Source of the DNA: Hyphomicrobium sp.
Lineage (GTDB): Bacteria; Pseudomonadota; Alphaproteobacteria; Rhizobiales; Hyphomicrobiaceae
Assembly (NCBI GenBank): GCA_030148425.1
Contig: JASBTM010000014.1
Coordinates: forward strand, 1 to 64,000
Direction: 5' to 3'
Length of the DNA stretch: 64,000 bases
The notes under the pieces are model-generated. The model saw only the letters and a list, made by a program, of their open reading frames with translations, had not been told where the DNA came from and did no database searches. The translations under genes were made by a program, and so were the position numbers. Below, piece after piece: positions 1 to 9,707 of the stretch (its first letter is position 1; every line of letters starts with the position of its first letter).

Positions 1-13
1 AAGCCTGAAGCGG

Positions 14-220
14 TCAGCTGACCTTGGAACGGTCGGGATTGGCGGCTTCGTTGTCGATCGTACGCGGCATGGGCTTCGGCTCGTCGTCTTCGGCCATGCC
101 CTTCTTGAAGCTCTTGATGCCCTTGGCGACGTCGCCCATCAAGTCGGAAATCTTGTTGCGGCCGAAGAGCAGCAAGGCGATGACCAAAAGCAGAAGAATG
201 TGTTGCGCACTAAGACCCAT
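14..220 (-). CDS. tatA: Sec-independent (Tat) translocase subunit TatA
   Basis: 68-residue protein with the TatA/E plan: a short N-terminal membrane helix (about residues 6-20, rich in Leu/Ile), the LLFGRNKI hinge, an amphipathic helix ([17 protein letters not shown]) and a short acidic/polar tail. TatA oligomerises in the inner membrane to pass folded, twin-arginine-tagged proteins. The ATG at 220 gives the helix directly and a GAGAGG-like ribosome site lies just upstream on the minus strand. It is the last gene visible of a minus-strand run behind scpA and scpB. In related alphaproteobacteria tatB and tatC follow, which here would lie beyond base 1. Only the short length limits confidence. 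Confidence 0.93.
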   Translation of the reverse strand: MGLSAQHILLLLVIALLLFGRNKISDLMGDVAKGIKSFKKGMAEDDEPKPMPRTIDNEAANPDRSKVS

Positions 221-439
221 TGTGGAACCTCTCGGCGGCAGCCTGGGGTTGTTGGTGGCTTCCGCTTTTCGTATTTAGGACTTTATCGCAGAACCGCCAG
301 GGCGCGGCAAGGTTCGCATCGCCTCAGTCACACCCCGCTCGGGCAAAACGGGAAGCGATTTCGGAAGTTTACGGGGTAAAAGCGGGCCCGCTCCGGGCGC
401 CGACGAGCGGATTAAGGAAATGTAATCTTCGCGAGCAGG

Positions 440-1291
440 TTAAGACTCGTCATCGGGCTGCTTCGGCTCCCCGGAGCTTTCATCGTCCTCCAGCGCTTCG
501 TCGCTGTGGAGCGCAAGCTCTTCCTGGTCGTCTTCGTCGCCGTCGTCGCTCAGTGGAAGCTCGTCCGGCATCAGGGCTGCGACGTCCGTCGGGGACGGCA
601 CCGTGAAGCCGGGCGGCAAATTCGCGTCGAGCAGCCCCGACGCCTTGAGGTCGGCGAGGCCCGGAAGGTCCTTGATGCTGTCCATGCCGAAATGGATCAG
701 AAAATCCTCGGTCGTGCCGTAGGTAAGAGGACGCCCCGGAGCCCGGCGGCGGCCGCGAGGGCGGATCCAGCCTGTCTCCATCAGCACGTCGAGGGTGCCG
801 GGCGACGTCGTCACGCCGCGAATTTCCTCGATCTCGGCGCGGGTTACCGGCTGATGGTAGGCGATGATGGCCAATGTCTCGAGCGCCGCCTTCGAAAGCT
901 TGCGTTCGTCCTTCTGCTGACGTTCAAGCAGAAAGGCGAGATCGTCGGCGGTGCGGAACTGCCAGCGCCCCGCCACACGCACGAGATTGACACCGCGATC
1001 GCGGTATTCGGCTTGTAATGCGGAAAGCAGCGCGGCCGCATCGTCGCCGGGATCGAGACAGCGCGCGAGCGCCTTCGCGTCGAGCGGCTCGGAGGCGGCA
1101 AACAGCATCGCCTCCAGACGTCGGAGTTTTTCACGAACTGCGGTTGGCGAGAGATGCGCGACGACGCCCTCCGGATCGCTCAATGCCGAAGGAGCTTCCT
1201 CCTCGCGCGCCGCGGTGGTCTCTGCGCTCGCAGCAGCGTCTTTTTTTTCGCGCGTGTTGTCTGACACCAATGTCAGTCTCGGCGGAACCAT
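440..1291 (-). CDS. scpB: Segregation and condensation protein B (ScpB)
   Basis: 283 residues. The central part (about residues 50-215) carries the paired winged-helix ScpB fold: the opening REKLRRLEAMLFAASEPLD and the stretch ALETLAIIAYHQPVTRAEIEEIRG are typical. ScpB binds ScpA and SMC in the bacterial condensin that organises and separates chromosomes. The protein is longer than a usual ScpB because of an N-terminal Ala/Glu-rich lead and a very acidic C-terminal tail (about 50 residues with many Asp and Glu), which looks disordered. It starts 39 bases after scpA ends on the same strand, so the two are very probably cotranscribed. Confidence 0.93.
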   Translation of the reverse strand: MVPPRLTLVSDNTREKKDAAASAETTAAREEEAPSALSDPEGVVAHLSPTAVREKLRRLEAMLFAASEPLDAKALARCLDPGDDAAALLSALQAEYRDRGVNLVRVAGRWQFRTADDLAFLLERQQKDERKLSKAALETLAIIAYHQPVTRAEIEEIRGVTTSPGTLDVLMETGWIRPRGRRRAPGRPLTYGTTEDFLIHFGMDSIKDLPGLADLKASGLLDANLPPGFTVPSPTDVAALMPDELPLSDDGDEDDQEELALHSDEALEDDESSGEPKQPDDES

Positions 1292-1330
1292 GGCTCTTTT
1301 AAGCCCCCTTATAACGGTCTTTTGGCGCAG

Positions 1331-2167
1331 CTAGCCGATCTTTTGCCATTCTGCCCCCTCCTCGCGCTTGCGCATGTAGATCGGCGCGAACGGGGCGTCT
1401 TGGCGAAGCTCTATTAACCCTTCGCGCGCCATTTCCAGCGTGGCGCCGAACGAACTTGCCAGCGCGCTGCGCTCTTCCTCGTTCTTCGGCAGATACTGCT
1501 CGAGGAAGAGATCGAGCTGCGACCAATCCCCCTCGGTGGCGCCGACAAGTTTTTCCAGACGGTTGCGAGCTTCCTTGATCGACCAGACGCGGCGCGCCTT
1601 AACGACGTGGATGACCCGGATCGTCCGTTTCCGCTGATCGGCGTAAGCCTTGAGCAAATCATAGACGGTCGCCGTATAGGTCGTGTCGCGCGTGACCTTG
1701 ACGCGTTCCGGCAAGCCCCGCGCGAATACATCCTGATCGAGCCGCCGCCGCGTCATCAGGACGGCGGACTGGCCCCGCATGGCTTCGAGGCGCATCAGCC
1801 GGAACGACAGCTTTTGCGCCAATTCTTCCGCCGACGCGGTGTCGGCGTTGTCTTTTTCCTTGGGCAGAAGAAGGCGCGATTTGAGGTAGGCGAGCCACGC
1901 CGCCATGACCAGGTAATCGGCCGCGATCTCGAGTTTCAGGCGCTGCGCTTCGGCGATAAATCGCAGGTACTGCTCGACGAGAGCGAGAATGGAAACCTTG
2001 GCGAGATCGACTTTCTGCGTCCGCGCGAGCGCCAGGAGAAGGTCGAGCGGGCCTTCGAAGCCATCGATATCGACGACGAAGGCTTCGTCCGCGGCCGGCG
2101 CATCCTCGAAGCTTGAAGCGTTCCAATCGGACGCGTCGCCTTCGCCCTCAGCTGCCGTGTCGTCCAT
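1331..2167 (-). CDS. scpA: Segregation and condensation protein A (ScpA)
   Basis: 278 residues. The kleisin signature FEGPLDLLLALARTQKVDL is at about residues 38-56, followed by helices with VEQYLRFI and YLVMAAWLAYLKSRLLLP. The C-terminal winged helix (ATLEMAREGLIELRQ) is the part that binds the SMC head. ScpA bridges SMC dimers together with ScpB, encoded just downstream. The first 35 residues are acidic and poorly conserved, so the exact start (ATG at 2167, with no strong ribosome site) is less certain than the identity. nagZ lies 70 bases upstream on the same strand. Confidence 0.94.
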   Translation of the reverse strand: MDDTAAEGEGDASDWNASSFEDAPAADEAFVVDIDGFEGPLDLLLALARTQKVDLAKVSILALVEQYLRFIAEAQRLKLEIAADYLVMAAWLAYLKSRLLLPKEKDNADTASAEELAQKLSFRLMRLEAMRGQSAVLMTRRRLDQDVFARGLPERVKVTRDTTYTATVYDLLKAYADQRKRTIRVIHVVKARRVWSIKEARNRLEKLVGATEGDWSQLDLFLEQYLPKNEEERSALASSFGATLEMAREGLIELRQDAPFAPIYMRKREEGAEWQKIG

Positions 2168-2237
2168 CGGATCTCTATCAGTTTGTCGCGGGTGAGTGCC
2201 TGCCGGGCGATTGCGCGTTCGCGGACACTACACTGAT

Positions 2238-3260
2238 TCAGACCATCGGAGTCTGCTCGCCCAGGACGCCGGCAAGGAGTTGTAGCGCCCGCTCTTTATC
2301 GTAAGGATCGTGGCGCGCGATGCAAGCACATGCTGCCGCAAACCTTTCCTGGGCGCGTCCGGAGAGCTTGGGAACGCCTTCGGCGGCGGCCCGCATCTCA
2401 TGGAGATCGCCGTTACAGTGAAGAGCGAGATCGGACCCCGCGGCAATCACAGCCTCGGCGCGGGCGCGCATCGCTCCGCTCAATGCCTTCATGCTGAGAT
2501 CGTCGCTCATCAGCAGGTTGTCGAAGCCGATTTCGCCACGGATGACGTCGCGCGTGACAGTTGCGGACGTGCTCGCAGGCTGGCCGTCGTCGATGTCGGA
2601 ATAGACCACGTGCGCCGTCATGGCGGCAGGCAGGCCCGCGAGCGCCTTGAACGGCGCGAAGTCGGTGGCGGACAGGATCTCGCGGGGCGTGTCGACGACA
2701 GGCAGCGCGAGATGGCTGTCTGCGGTGGCTCGGCCATGGCCGGGAATGTGCTTCACGACGGGCACGACGCCGCCAGCGAGATATCCGGACGCGACCGCTT
2801 GGGCCAACGCGACGACCTGCGAAACCGACCGGCCATACGCGCGATCGCTGATGATCTCGTGCGCTCCCTCGACCGGCAAGTCGGCGACAGGCGCGCAATT
2901 CATATTGATGCCGTAGGCGCGAAGTTCGTCGGCCGTCAGACGGGCGACCGCGAAGGCTGCCTCCTTCGCCTCCTCCGGGTCCTCGGAATAGAGGTCGGCG
3001 TAAGACGCCGCGGGCGGCAATGCACGGGCGACCGGTGGCCTCAATCGCTGGACCCGGCCGCCCTCCTGATCGATCAGAACGAGGAAATCGTCACGGCCGA
3101 CTGCCGACTGCGTCTCGTCCACCAGCCGAGAGAGCTGCGCCCGATCGAAAACGTTGCGACGGAACAGAATGAGGCCCGCAGGCCGGACATCGCGATAGAA
3201 CCGGCGCTCGTCGTCGGTCAACGTGACGCCGGAAAGACCGGCGATAAGACTTGCGGTCAT
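2238..3260 (-). CDS. nagZ: Beta-N-acetylhexosaminidase NagZ (GH3)
   Basis: 340 residues with the glycoside hydrolase family 3 barrel. The NagZ motif KHIPGHG lies in VVPVVKHIPGHGRATADSH, whose His and Asp form the acid/base loop, and LLMSDDLSMKALSG holds the nucleophilic Asp. LIDQEGGRVQRL is also diagnostic. The enzyme removes N-acetylglucosamine from anhydromuropeptides in the cytoplasm during cell-wall recycling, and its products can signal for beta-lactamase induction in some bacteria. There is no signal peptide, which fits a cytosolic enzyme. A GGAG ribosome site precedes the ATG at 3260. It sits between the SPOR-domain gene and scpA, a conserved order in Rhizobiales. Confidence 0.95.
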   Translation of the reverse strand: MTASLIAGLSGVTLTDDERRFYRDVRPAGLILFRRNVFDRAQLSRLVDETQSAVGRDDFLVLIDQEGGRVQRLRPPVARALPPAASYADLYSEDPEEAKEAAFAVARLTADELRAYGINMNCAPVADLPVEGAHEIISDRAYGRSVSQVVALAQAVASGYLAGGVVPVVKHIPGHGRATADSHLALPVVDTPREILSATDFAPFKALAGLPAAMTAHVVYSDIDDGQPASTSATVTRDVIRGEIGFDNLLMSDDLSMKALSGAMRARAEAVIAAGSDLALHCNGDLHEMRAAAEGVPKLSGRAQERFAAACACIARHDPYDKERALQLLAGVLGEQTPMV

Positions 3261-3364
3261 GGAGGTCGCTCCTTCAAAGCCTATTGACGCGACGGCCCAG
3301 CGGCTAAACGCGATCGGCCGGCGCAGGTTTGCACCAGCCGGGGAAGGGCTTCAATCCGGAGCTA

Positions 3365-5119
3365 TTAATACGACGTCACCCAGCAGCCGTTATATCCGGC
3401 GGCCTTGAGTTGTGCGCAGACGTTGCTCGCCTCCTCGCGCGACCCCGGCGGACCGACGACCAGCCGGTCATAGGTGCCTTTCGTGAGGTTGGCAGAGGCG
3501 ATATCCGGCGTCTTGCCCGCAAGAGCCGACGAATACTTCTGCTGCATGTCGGCGAACCGCTTAAGCGCATCGATACGGCTCGATGCCGAATGCGGTACGG
3601 ACGCTAGGACCGCGACGAAACCCGCCCCGCCGCCCGACGACGTCACAGGTGCCGCATCGGATGTCGCGTCGTTCTCGACCGTCGGCTCGGCGCGCGCCAC
3701 TTTCTTCAGTTTCTTTTTCGGCGGCGGCGGAGGTGCGTCGACGCTGTCGTCGGCCGAGCCTGCTGCCGAGTTGATGGTGTTGACCTTGGCGACCTTAACC
3801 GGCTTCGCCTTCGGCGGAGCTGCGTCGTCGGCGTTGATCGGCCGTGGCACGACAGGTTGGCTGCTACCGGCCGAAGGGCCGCCGTCGGAACCGTGCTGCT
3901 GACCAAAGACATCGACGAGCGACGTGCCCGGAACGGCGGTGTCACCCGACGACTGAGGCGGAGATTGATTCTGAGGAGCGCCTGGCGGCGCCATGATCGT
4001 CCCGTCGCGGCCGACGACGAGCGTCGAAACCTTCCGTGCGCCGCCTTCGTCGCTGGCGCTGTTCGCCGAGCTGTTATCGGAGCCGTCGGACGGCGCGCTT
4101 GGAGCCGATGAATTCGCCTCTTCAGCCGACGCAGACGAGGTGCCATCGCCCAGACGTCCCATGATTTTGGTGTCGGAATAGGGGAACTGCTTCCCGCCGG
4201 CGTCCGCGGGCTTGGTCCGGGCAGCAAAATCGTCGCTCTTTACGACGGGAGGCTCGCCTTCGGATGTGCTGCCGCCCGCGAATTTCTTGTAGCCGTACGC
4301 TACCCCGCCGCCGATGACGATGGCGCCAATCAAGGCCGCGAGGATCATGATCGGACGACGGCTGCGCGGCGCGTCTTCCTCATCCTCGTACTCAAGCTCG
4401 TCCTCGTTGTAGACTGGCTCGAGTTCGCCTCCGTCCGCCTGACCGAAGCCAAGGTGCGGATCAACGTTGTGCTGCTGATAGGGATCCGCCGCGAAGTTAT
4501 CGTGAGGACCGGCCCAGTCGTTCGCGCTCAGCTCGGTGTCATGATACTGCTGCTGACCGAATGTCTGCGCGGCAGGCGCCGCAGGCTGATGTGACGGATA
4601 AGACTGCTGGGCGCCGTAGTTCCCGGCGTCGTAGCTGCGGGGATCCACGTTCCGATTCTGCCATTGTGGCGCGGCCTGCTGAGGCTGCTGGCCACCGAAG
4701 GTCTGGGGGTGTGCCTGGGGCTGGGCGAAGCTCGGCGACTGCTGTTGAGGCTGGGCAAAATTCGGCCGTGACGGCGGTACGTAAGGCTCAAACTGCGGCG
4801 CGTAGGGATCGGGCTGTTGCTGCGCCCCGCCCTGCGGATAGCCACCGCGATTTCCCTGCTGCAGGTCATTCCATTGGCCGTAAGCGGGCTGCTGCGGCTC
4901 GGCCGCGCGGCCGCCAAAGTTACCCGGCTGCTGATGTGCCGGATACCCTTGCGCCGGCTGTTGCTGCGGCGGCCAAGCATTCGCAGGCGGTTGCGGACGG
5001 CCGGTTTGCGGTTGCGACTCGGGGTTAACCCAGGACGGCTGAGAATTGTTCGCCTGTGCTGTGGGGCGGACCGGCAGCCTGCCGGCATTCGGCCCGGGAA
5101 ATGCGTTCTGCGAGGACAT
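3365..5119 (-). CDS. SPOR-domain membrane protein with glutamine/proline-rich N-terminus
   Basis: 584 residues. About 220 N-terminal residues are low-complexity (Gln, Pro, Asn, Ala and Tyr). An acidic stretch and an arginine patch (SRRPIM) then precede one membrane helix at about residues 257-275 (ILAALIGAIVIGGGVAYGY). A long Ser/Ala/Pro linker with lysine clusters follows, and the last 80 residues form a SPOR domain (FVAVLASVPHSASSRIDAL to the C-terminal GCWVTSY). SPOR domains bind glycan strands stripped of stem peptides at division sites, so this is likely a periplasm-facing septal or cell-wall protein with its long tail in the cytoplasm. Its place between argS and nagZ is conserved in the order. 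The specific function is unknown. Confidence 0.82.
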   Translation of the reverse strand: MSSQNAFPGPNAGRLPVRPTAQANNSQPSWVNPESQPQTGRPQPPANAWPPQQQPAQGYPAHQQPGNFGGRAAEPQQPAYGQWNDLQQGNRGGYPQGGAQQQPDPYAPQFEPYVPPSRPNFAQPQQQSPSFAQPQAHPQTFGGQQPQQAAPQWQNRNVDPRSYDAGNYGAQQSYPSHQPAAPAAQTFGQQQYHDTELSANDWAGPHDNFAADPYQQHNVDPHLGFGQADGGELEPVYNEDELEYEDEEDAPRSRRPIMILAALIGAIVIGGGVAYGYKKFAGGSTSEGEPPVVKSDDFAARTKPADAGGKQFPYSDTKIMGRLGDGTSSASAEEANSSAPSAPSDGSDNSSANSASDEGGARKVSTLVVGRDGTIMAPPGAPQNQSPPQSSGDTAVPGTSLVDVFGQQHGSDGGPSAGSSQPVVPRPINADDAAPPKAKPVKVAKVNTINSAAGSADDSVDAPPPPPKKKLKKVARAEPTVENDATSDAAPVTSSGGGAGFVAVLASVPHSASSRIDALKRFADMQQKYSSALAGKTPDIASANLTKGTYDRLVVGPPGSREEASNVCAQLKAAGYNGCWVTSY

Positions 5120-5181
5120 CGCGGAAACCCCCTAAAGGTGGGGCGCAAGCAGTGGTTGCGCCTAATCGTCGAGTCGAGACT

Positions 5182-6942
5182 CTAGCGCATCGCATCGGGC
5201 GCCTCGACGCCGAGGATCTCAAGCCCCGATTTTATCACCGTCTTTGTCGCCGAAATCAGCGCTAGCCTGGCTGAAGTCGCAACCCCGTCATTTGCCTGAA
5301 TAAATCGTAAATGTGGCGAATCGTTGCCGCGTGTCCATTGGGTGTGGAGAGCGCTGGCGAGATCGTAAAGATAGAACGCGATCCGGTGCGGCTCGTGGGC
5401 GACTGCGGCGCCTTCGATGAGACGCGGGAACCCAGCGAGGCGCTTTACAAGATCGATCTCACCGGCGTCGGTGAGGATCGATAGGTCAGATTTTCTAAGC
5501 GCTTCGACCGACACGTCTATTCCGGCGACCTGCTCGGCCGCGTTACGCAACACGCTCGCGGCCCTAGCATGGGCATATTGCACGTAGAAGACAGGATTGT
5601 CTTTCGACTGCTCCGTGACTTTTGCGAAATCGAAGTCGAGCGTTTCCTGGTTCTTCCTGTAGAGCATCATATAGCGGACGGGGTCGCGGCCGACCTCGTC
5701 GACGACGTCACGCAGAGTGACGAACGTTCCGGCTCGCTTCGACATCTTGAAGGGCTCACCGCCTTTGAACAGGCGGACGAGATTGACGACCTTGATGTCG
5801 AGATCGGCGTCGCCGTTCGAGAGGGCTGCGACGGCGGCCTTCATGCGCGGGATGTAGCCGACGTGGTCTGCGCCGAAAACATTGATCAGGTGACGGAAGC
5901 CACGTTGCAGCTTGTCGTAGTGATAGGCGACGTCGCCCGCGAAATAGGTGTAGCTGCCGTCCGACTTCTGCAGGGCGCGGTCTTCGTCGTCGCCGAATTC
6001 GGTCGATTTGAACAGGGTTTGGACGCGGTCTTCCCATTCGGCGTCGTCGTGGCCTTTCGGCTTTTCGAGCGTCCCCTCGTAGATCAAGCCCTTCGCTCGC
6101 AGCACCTCGATCGCGGCCTTGACCTGATCGCGGCCATCCGACGTGAGAGAAGCCTCGGAGAAAAAGACATCGTGCCGAATATTGAGGGCTGCGAGATCGT
6201 CCTTGATCATCTCCATCATCTTGGAGATCGCGAACGACCGGACGAGCGGCAGCCAGCGCTCCTCGGGCATGTTGATAAGCGATTGCCCGTGCTCGGCGGC
6301 GAGCGCGGCGCCTACCGGCTTCAGGTATTCGCCAGGATAGAGCCCCTCCGGAATGGCGCCGATATCTTCGCCCAGCGCCTCGCGATAACGTAGGAACGCC
6401 GAGCGCGCGAGGACATTCACCTGCCCGCCCGCATCGTTGATGTAGTATTCGCGGGTAACGTCGAAGCCTGCGAAGACGAGCAGGTTCGCGAGCGCGTCGC
6501 CGAAGACGGCGCCGCGGCAATGGCCGACGTGCATTGGGCCAGTCGGGTTCGCGGACACGTATTCGACGTTGAGCTTGCCGCCCTGGCTGACGGACCCGGC
6601 GCCGAAGCGGCCGCCCTCGGTCAAAATCGTGCGGACCAGCGTCTGCCAGACTTCCGGCTTGAACGTGATGTTCAAAAAGCCCGGCCCCGCGATCTCGACC
6701 TTCACGACGTCAGGCGCGGATTCGAGTTTGCCCTTCAACGCCTCGGCGATGTCGCGCGGCTTCATTTTCGCGGGCTTGGCAAGAACCATCGCGGCGTTGA
6801 CGGCGACGTCACCGTGGCTGGCGTCGCGCGGCGGCTCCGCGTCAAACACTGGAAGAGCAAGGTCGGCAGGCAAAACGCCTTCCGACTTCAGAGCTTCGAG
6901 CGCGGTCGTTACGCGCGATGCGACTTCGGCGAACACATTCAT
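5182..6942 (-). CDS. argS: Arginyl-tRNA synthetase
   Basis: 586 residues from the ATG at 6942. A longer reading from a GTG at 6981 adds 13 unrelated residues and was not used. The N-terminal additional domain is followed by the class I signature [19 protein letters not shown], where HVGH is the HIGH motif, and by a KMSKRAGTF segment. The DALR anticodon-binding domain ([16 protein letters not shown] onward) closes the protein. It charges tRNA-Arg. The gene lies 70 bases after dgt and 62 bases before the SPOR-domain gene on the same strand. All expected regions are present. Confidence 0.97.
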   Translation of the reverse strand: MNVFAEVASRVTTALEALKSEGVLPADLALPVFDAEPPRDASHGDVAVNAAMVLAKPAKMKPRDIAEALKGKLESAPDVVKVEIAGPGFLNITFKPEVWQTLVRTILTEGGRFGAGSVSQGGKLNVEYVSANPTGPMHVGHCRGAVFGDALANLLVFAGFDVTREYYINDAGGQVNVLARSAFLRYREALGEDIGAIPEGLYPGEYLKPVGAALAAEHGQSLINMPEERWLPLVRSFAISKMMEMIKDDLAALNIRHDVFFSEASLTSDGRDQVKAAIEVLRAKGLIYEGTLEKPKGHDDAEWEDRVQTLFKSTEFGDDEDRALQKSDGSYTYFAGDVAYHYDKLQRGFRHLINVFGADHVGYIPRMKAAVAALSNGDADLDIKVVNLVRLFKGGEPFKMSKRAGTFVTLRDVVDEVGRDPVRYMMLYRKNQETLDFDFAKVTEQSKDNPVFYVQYAHARAASVLRNAAEQVAGIDVSVEALRKSDLSILTDAGEIDLVKRLAGFPRLIEGAAVAHEPHRIAFYLYDLASALHTQWTRGNDSPHLRFIQANDGVATSARLALISATKTVIKSGLEILGVEAPDAMR

Positions 6943-7012
6943 AATCAGGGAAGACCTTTGATGGTCGGAGCGCAACCTCACCCAATTTGGGTGCGGAAAA
7001 GGAGAATTGCGC

Positions 7013-8257
7013 CTAGCCCAGTTCCGGGGTTACGTCAAACAGGCGGCGGTGTTCGGCGAGGGCGTAACGATCCGTCTGCCCGGCCAGGAAGTCACAGGCG
7101 AGGCGGGCGCGCCGGCGCTCATTGAGGCCTTGCAGTGCTTCCCGCCAACCGGACGGCAATGACGTCGCGTCGGAGTGATATTTTGCGAAGAGATCGCAGA
7201 CGATCCCCTCCGCTTTCTCCATGACGTCCAGCACACGGCGATTGTGGTAAACCGCCTGGAAGAGGAACGCCTTCAACCGTGCGAGATCGGACGATACGCC
7301 TTCCGAAAAGGAAACGGCCGCCCTGCCCGCCTTCCGAATGTCATCCGGCTGATGCGGTGCGATTTCGGATAACCGGCGCCGGCTTTCGCCAACCATGTCG
7401 CTCACCATGGCGGTGATCATTCGGCGCGTGACCTCATAGATCGCGCGGCCCGGCTCGGCTCCTCTGGCCCCGCTTCTCTTGACCAGAACATCGACATCGC
7501 GAGCGATCGGTCCCGCGAGCGGCACGTCGAACAGCATGTCGAAGGAGATCAGCCCGGCGCGCAAGCCGTCGTCGACGTCGTGGGACAGGTAGGCGACGTC
7601 GTCGGCAAGGCTCGCGACCTGCGCTTCCGCCGACGGCCATTCGTCGAGGTTCAGGGGTGACCATGCCTCGATATGGCGAACCACCTTCGCAACGGCGCGG
7701 TCTTTCGCGAACAGTGGGCCGTTGTGCTTGGCGAGGCCCTCGAGGGTTTCCCAGGTCAGGTTCAAGCCGTCGAACGGAAGGTACTTGCGCTCGAGAGCCG
7801 TCACGACGCGGATCGATTGGGCGTTGTGGTCGAAGCCGCCAAAAGCTTTCATGGCGGTGTCGAGCGCCCGCTCACCGGCATGTCCGAACGGGGAATGTCC
7901 GAGGTCATGAGCGAGGGCGATGGTTTCGGCCAAATCCTCGTCGAGCCGCAGCTGGCGGGCAACAGTACGTGCGATCTGGGCCACTTCCAGCGAATGCGTC
8001 AGGCGCGTGCGAAAGTGGTCACCCTCGTGCGGCAGAAAAACCTGCGTCTTGTAGGTCAAACGCCGGAAAGCCGACGCGTGCAGAACGCGGTCGCGGTCGC
8101 GCTGGAACGGGCTGCGCGTAGGGCAATCCGATTCGGGGTAGAGGCGGCCCCGCGAGGGAACGGCGCTTGCGGCATAGGCTGCGGGGGCGCGTTCGCCCGG
8201 CCGCAACATCAGTCCATAATCCACTGGCCCGGAAGCCGATTTCGCTCGGGTTGGCAT
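7013..8257 (-). CDS. dgt: Deoxyguanosinetriphosphate triphosphohydrolase-like protein
   Basis: 414 residues of the HD-domain dNTPase family, type 2 (shorter than E. coli Dgt). Metal-binding residues are visible in [16 protein letters not shown] and [33 protein letters not shown] near the N-terminus is also characteristic. The enzyme cleaves dNTPs to nucleoside and triphosphate, affecting nucleotide pools, and substrate preference cannot be read from sequence. It is the first gene of the long minus-strand run that continues through argS to tatA. It diverges from erpA across about 118 bases, which should hold both promoters. The first 30 residues are unconserved, so the start could lie slightly downstream. 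Confidence 0.93.
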   Translation of the reverse strand: MPTRAKSASGPVDYGLMLRPGERAPAAYAASAVPSRGRLYPESDCPTRSPFQRDRDRVLHASAFRRLTYKTQVFLPHEGDHFRTRLTHSLEVAQIARTVARQLRLDEDLAETIALAHDLGHSPFGHAGERALDTAMKAFGGFDHNAQSIRVVTALERKYLPFDGLNLTWETLEGLAKHNGPLFAKDRAVAKVVRHIEAWSPLNLDEWPSAEAQVASLADDVAYLSHDVDDGLRAGLISFDMLFDVPLAGPIARDVDVLVKRSGARGAEPGRAIYEVTRRMITAMVSDMVGESRRRLSEIAPHQPDDIRKAGRAAVSFSEGVSSDLARLKAFLFQAVYHNRRVLDVMEKAEGIVCDLFAKYHSDATSLPSGWREALQGLNERRRARLACDFLAGQTDRYALAEHRRLFDVTPELG

Positions 8258-8375
8258 TGTCCGCGGTGCTTAAGCATTTGACTTCGTCTGCCGCTTTCCT
8301 ATCTTTTGGTGGCAGTGGATGCCAGCTTTCTTGGCTGCCGTCAGCGAATTCAGCGCCGAAAGACCAGACCATACG

Positions 8376-8699
8376 ATGACAATCACCGTGACAGACCGGG
8401 CCGCGAGCCGCATCGCGGAGATTATTGCCAGCGAAACGGCCGCGCCTGTGCTGCGCGTTTCGGTGGAAGGCGGCGGCTGCTCCGGCTTTCAATATAAGTT
8501 CGATCTCGTCGGAGGCGGCGCCGATGACGATCTCATCATTACGCGTAACGGCGCCACGGTCGTAATCGACCCCGTTTCACAGCAGTACATGAACGGCGCC
8601 GAGATCGATTTCGTTGACGATCTGATCGGTGCGGCATTCAAGATCAACAATCCGGTCGCTACCGCGTCGTGCGGCTGCGGCACCAGCTTTTCGATCTAG
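8376..8699 (+). CDS. erpA: Iron-sulfur cluster insertion protein, ErpA/IscA family
   Basis: 107 residues from the ATG at 8376. It shows the HesB/IscA fold with the three conserved cysteines: one in VEGGGCSGFQY and two in the C-terminal SCGCGTSFSI. Such A-type carriers pass Fe-S clusters from the assembly scaffold to apoproteins. ErpA, IscA and SufA cannot be told apart with certainty by eye. The name ErpA follows the usual annotation of this gene beside xth and dgt in Rhizobiales. A nearby Fe-S client in the window is dihydroxy-acid dehydratase (ilvD). xth starts 60 bases downstream on the same strand. Confidence 0.88.
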   Translation: MTITVTDRAASRIAEIIASETAAPVLRVSVEGGGCSGFQYKFDLVGGGADDDLIITRNGATVVIDPVSQQYMNGAEIDFVDDLIGAAFKINNPVATASCGCGTSFSI

Positions 8700-8759
8700 T
8701 CTTTTCCGTCTGGCCCTCCAGATTTGCGTTCAGCCCGCTTGAATGGCAAATGGTGTGCC

Positions 8760-9542
8760 ATGATCATCGCAACCTGGAACATCAACGGGGTCAAGGCGCG
8801 GCTCGAAGCAGCGCTGACGTACCTTCGCAATCACGCGCCTGACGTCGTCTGCCTGCAGGAAATCAAATCCGTCGACGACGGCTTTCCGACGCAAGCCTTT
8901 CAGGACATCGGCTATAACGTCGCGACGAACGGGCAGAAGGGCTTCAACGGCGTCGCCATCCTTTCGAAGACGCCGCTCGAAGACGTGACACGCGGTCTGC
9001 CGGGCGATGAAGACGACCTGCATGCCCGCTGGATCGAAGCGTCGGTGGCGCTCGAATCGCGAATGATCCGCGTCGTTTCTCTTTACCTGCCGAACGGCAA
9101 TCCGATCGGAACGGAAAAGTTCGCCTACAAGCTCGCCTGGATGAAGCGGATGCAGGCGCGAGCGAAAGTCCTGCTTGCTGACGAAATGCCGCTGATCCTC
9201 GCAGGCGACTTCAACGTCATCCCCGAACCGGAAGACGCCAAGCGGCCACAGGCATGGGTGAATGACGCGCTCTTTCAGCCCGAAAGCCGCGCGGCGTGGC
9301 GATCACTCGTCAATCTCGGCTTCACGGATGCGACGCGCGCGTGCCACCCAGGTCCGGGCGTCTACACGTTTTGGGATTATCAGGCGGGCGCGTTCCAGAA
9401 GGACGACGGCATTCGCATCGATCACCTGCTGCTCTCGAGCCAGGCTGCCGATCTTCTGCACTCGTCCGGTATAGATCGCGAGACGCGGGCGCAGGAAAAG
9501 CCATCCGACCATGTGCCTGTCTGGATCAAGCTCGCGGCTTGA
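8760..9542 (+). CDS. xth: Exodeoxyribonuclease III
   Basis: 260 residues from the ATG at 8760, where the typical MIIATWNINGVKARL opening begins; upstream in-frame codons are not conserved. Exo III/AP endonuclease motifs are all visible: CLQEIK (metal-binding Glu), LAGDFNVIPEPEDAKRP (catalytic Asp and Asn), GFTDATR, TFWDYQAGAF and the closing EKPSDHVPVWIKL (catalytic Asp-His pair). The enzyme incises abasic DNA and degrades double-stranded ends 3' to 5' in base excision repair. It follows erpA on the same strand. The next gene downstream is convergent. Confidence 0.96.
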   Translation: MIIATWNINGVKARLEAALTYLRNHAPDVVCLQEIKSVDDGFPTQAFQDIGYNVATNGQKGFNGVAILSKTPLEDVTRGLPGDEDDLHARWIEASVALESRMIRVVSLYLPNGNPIGTEKFAYKLAWMKRMQARAKVLLADEMPLILAGDFNVIPEPEDAKRPQAWVNDALFQPESRAAWRSLVNLGFTDATRACHPGPGVYTFWDYQAGAFQKDDGIRIDHLLLSSQAADLLHSSGIDRETRAQEKPSDHVPVWIKLAA

Positions 9543-9707
9543 TGCCGATGCTTGAAACCCGGAAGTCGCCCCCCGGGTCTCGACACTATTTGTCCGTGAA
9601 TCGATGACCGCTCATTTCTTTGGGCACCACGATTCCGAGGAATGCGTGCACAAGATCTCGCACCGACGTGGGCGTACAGAACGCTATTGCCGTAAGCACT
9701 GCGACGG

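Noticed and set aside
6943..6981. GTG at 6981 as the argS start
   Set aside because: It adds 13 residues unlike any ArgRS, while the ATG at 6942 begins the usual sequence.
9556..9578. Terminator after xth (ACCCGG/CCGGGT)
   Set aside because: The stem is only 6 bp with a 10-base loop and no T run; too weak to list.
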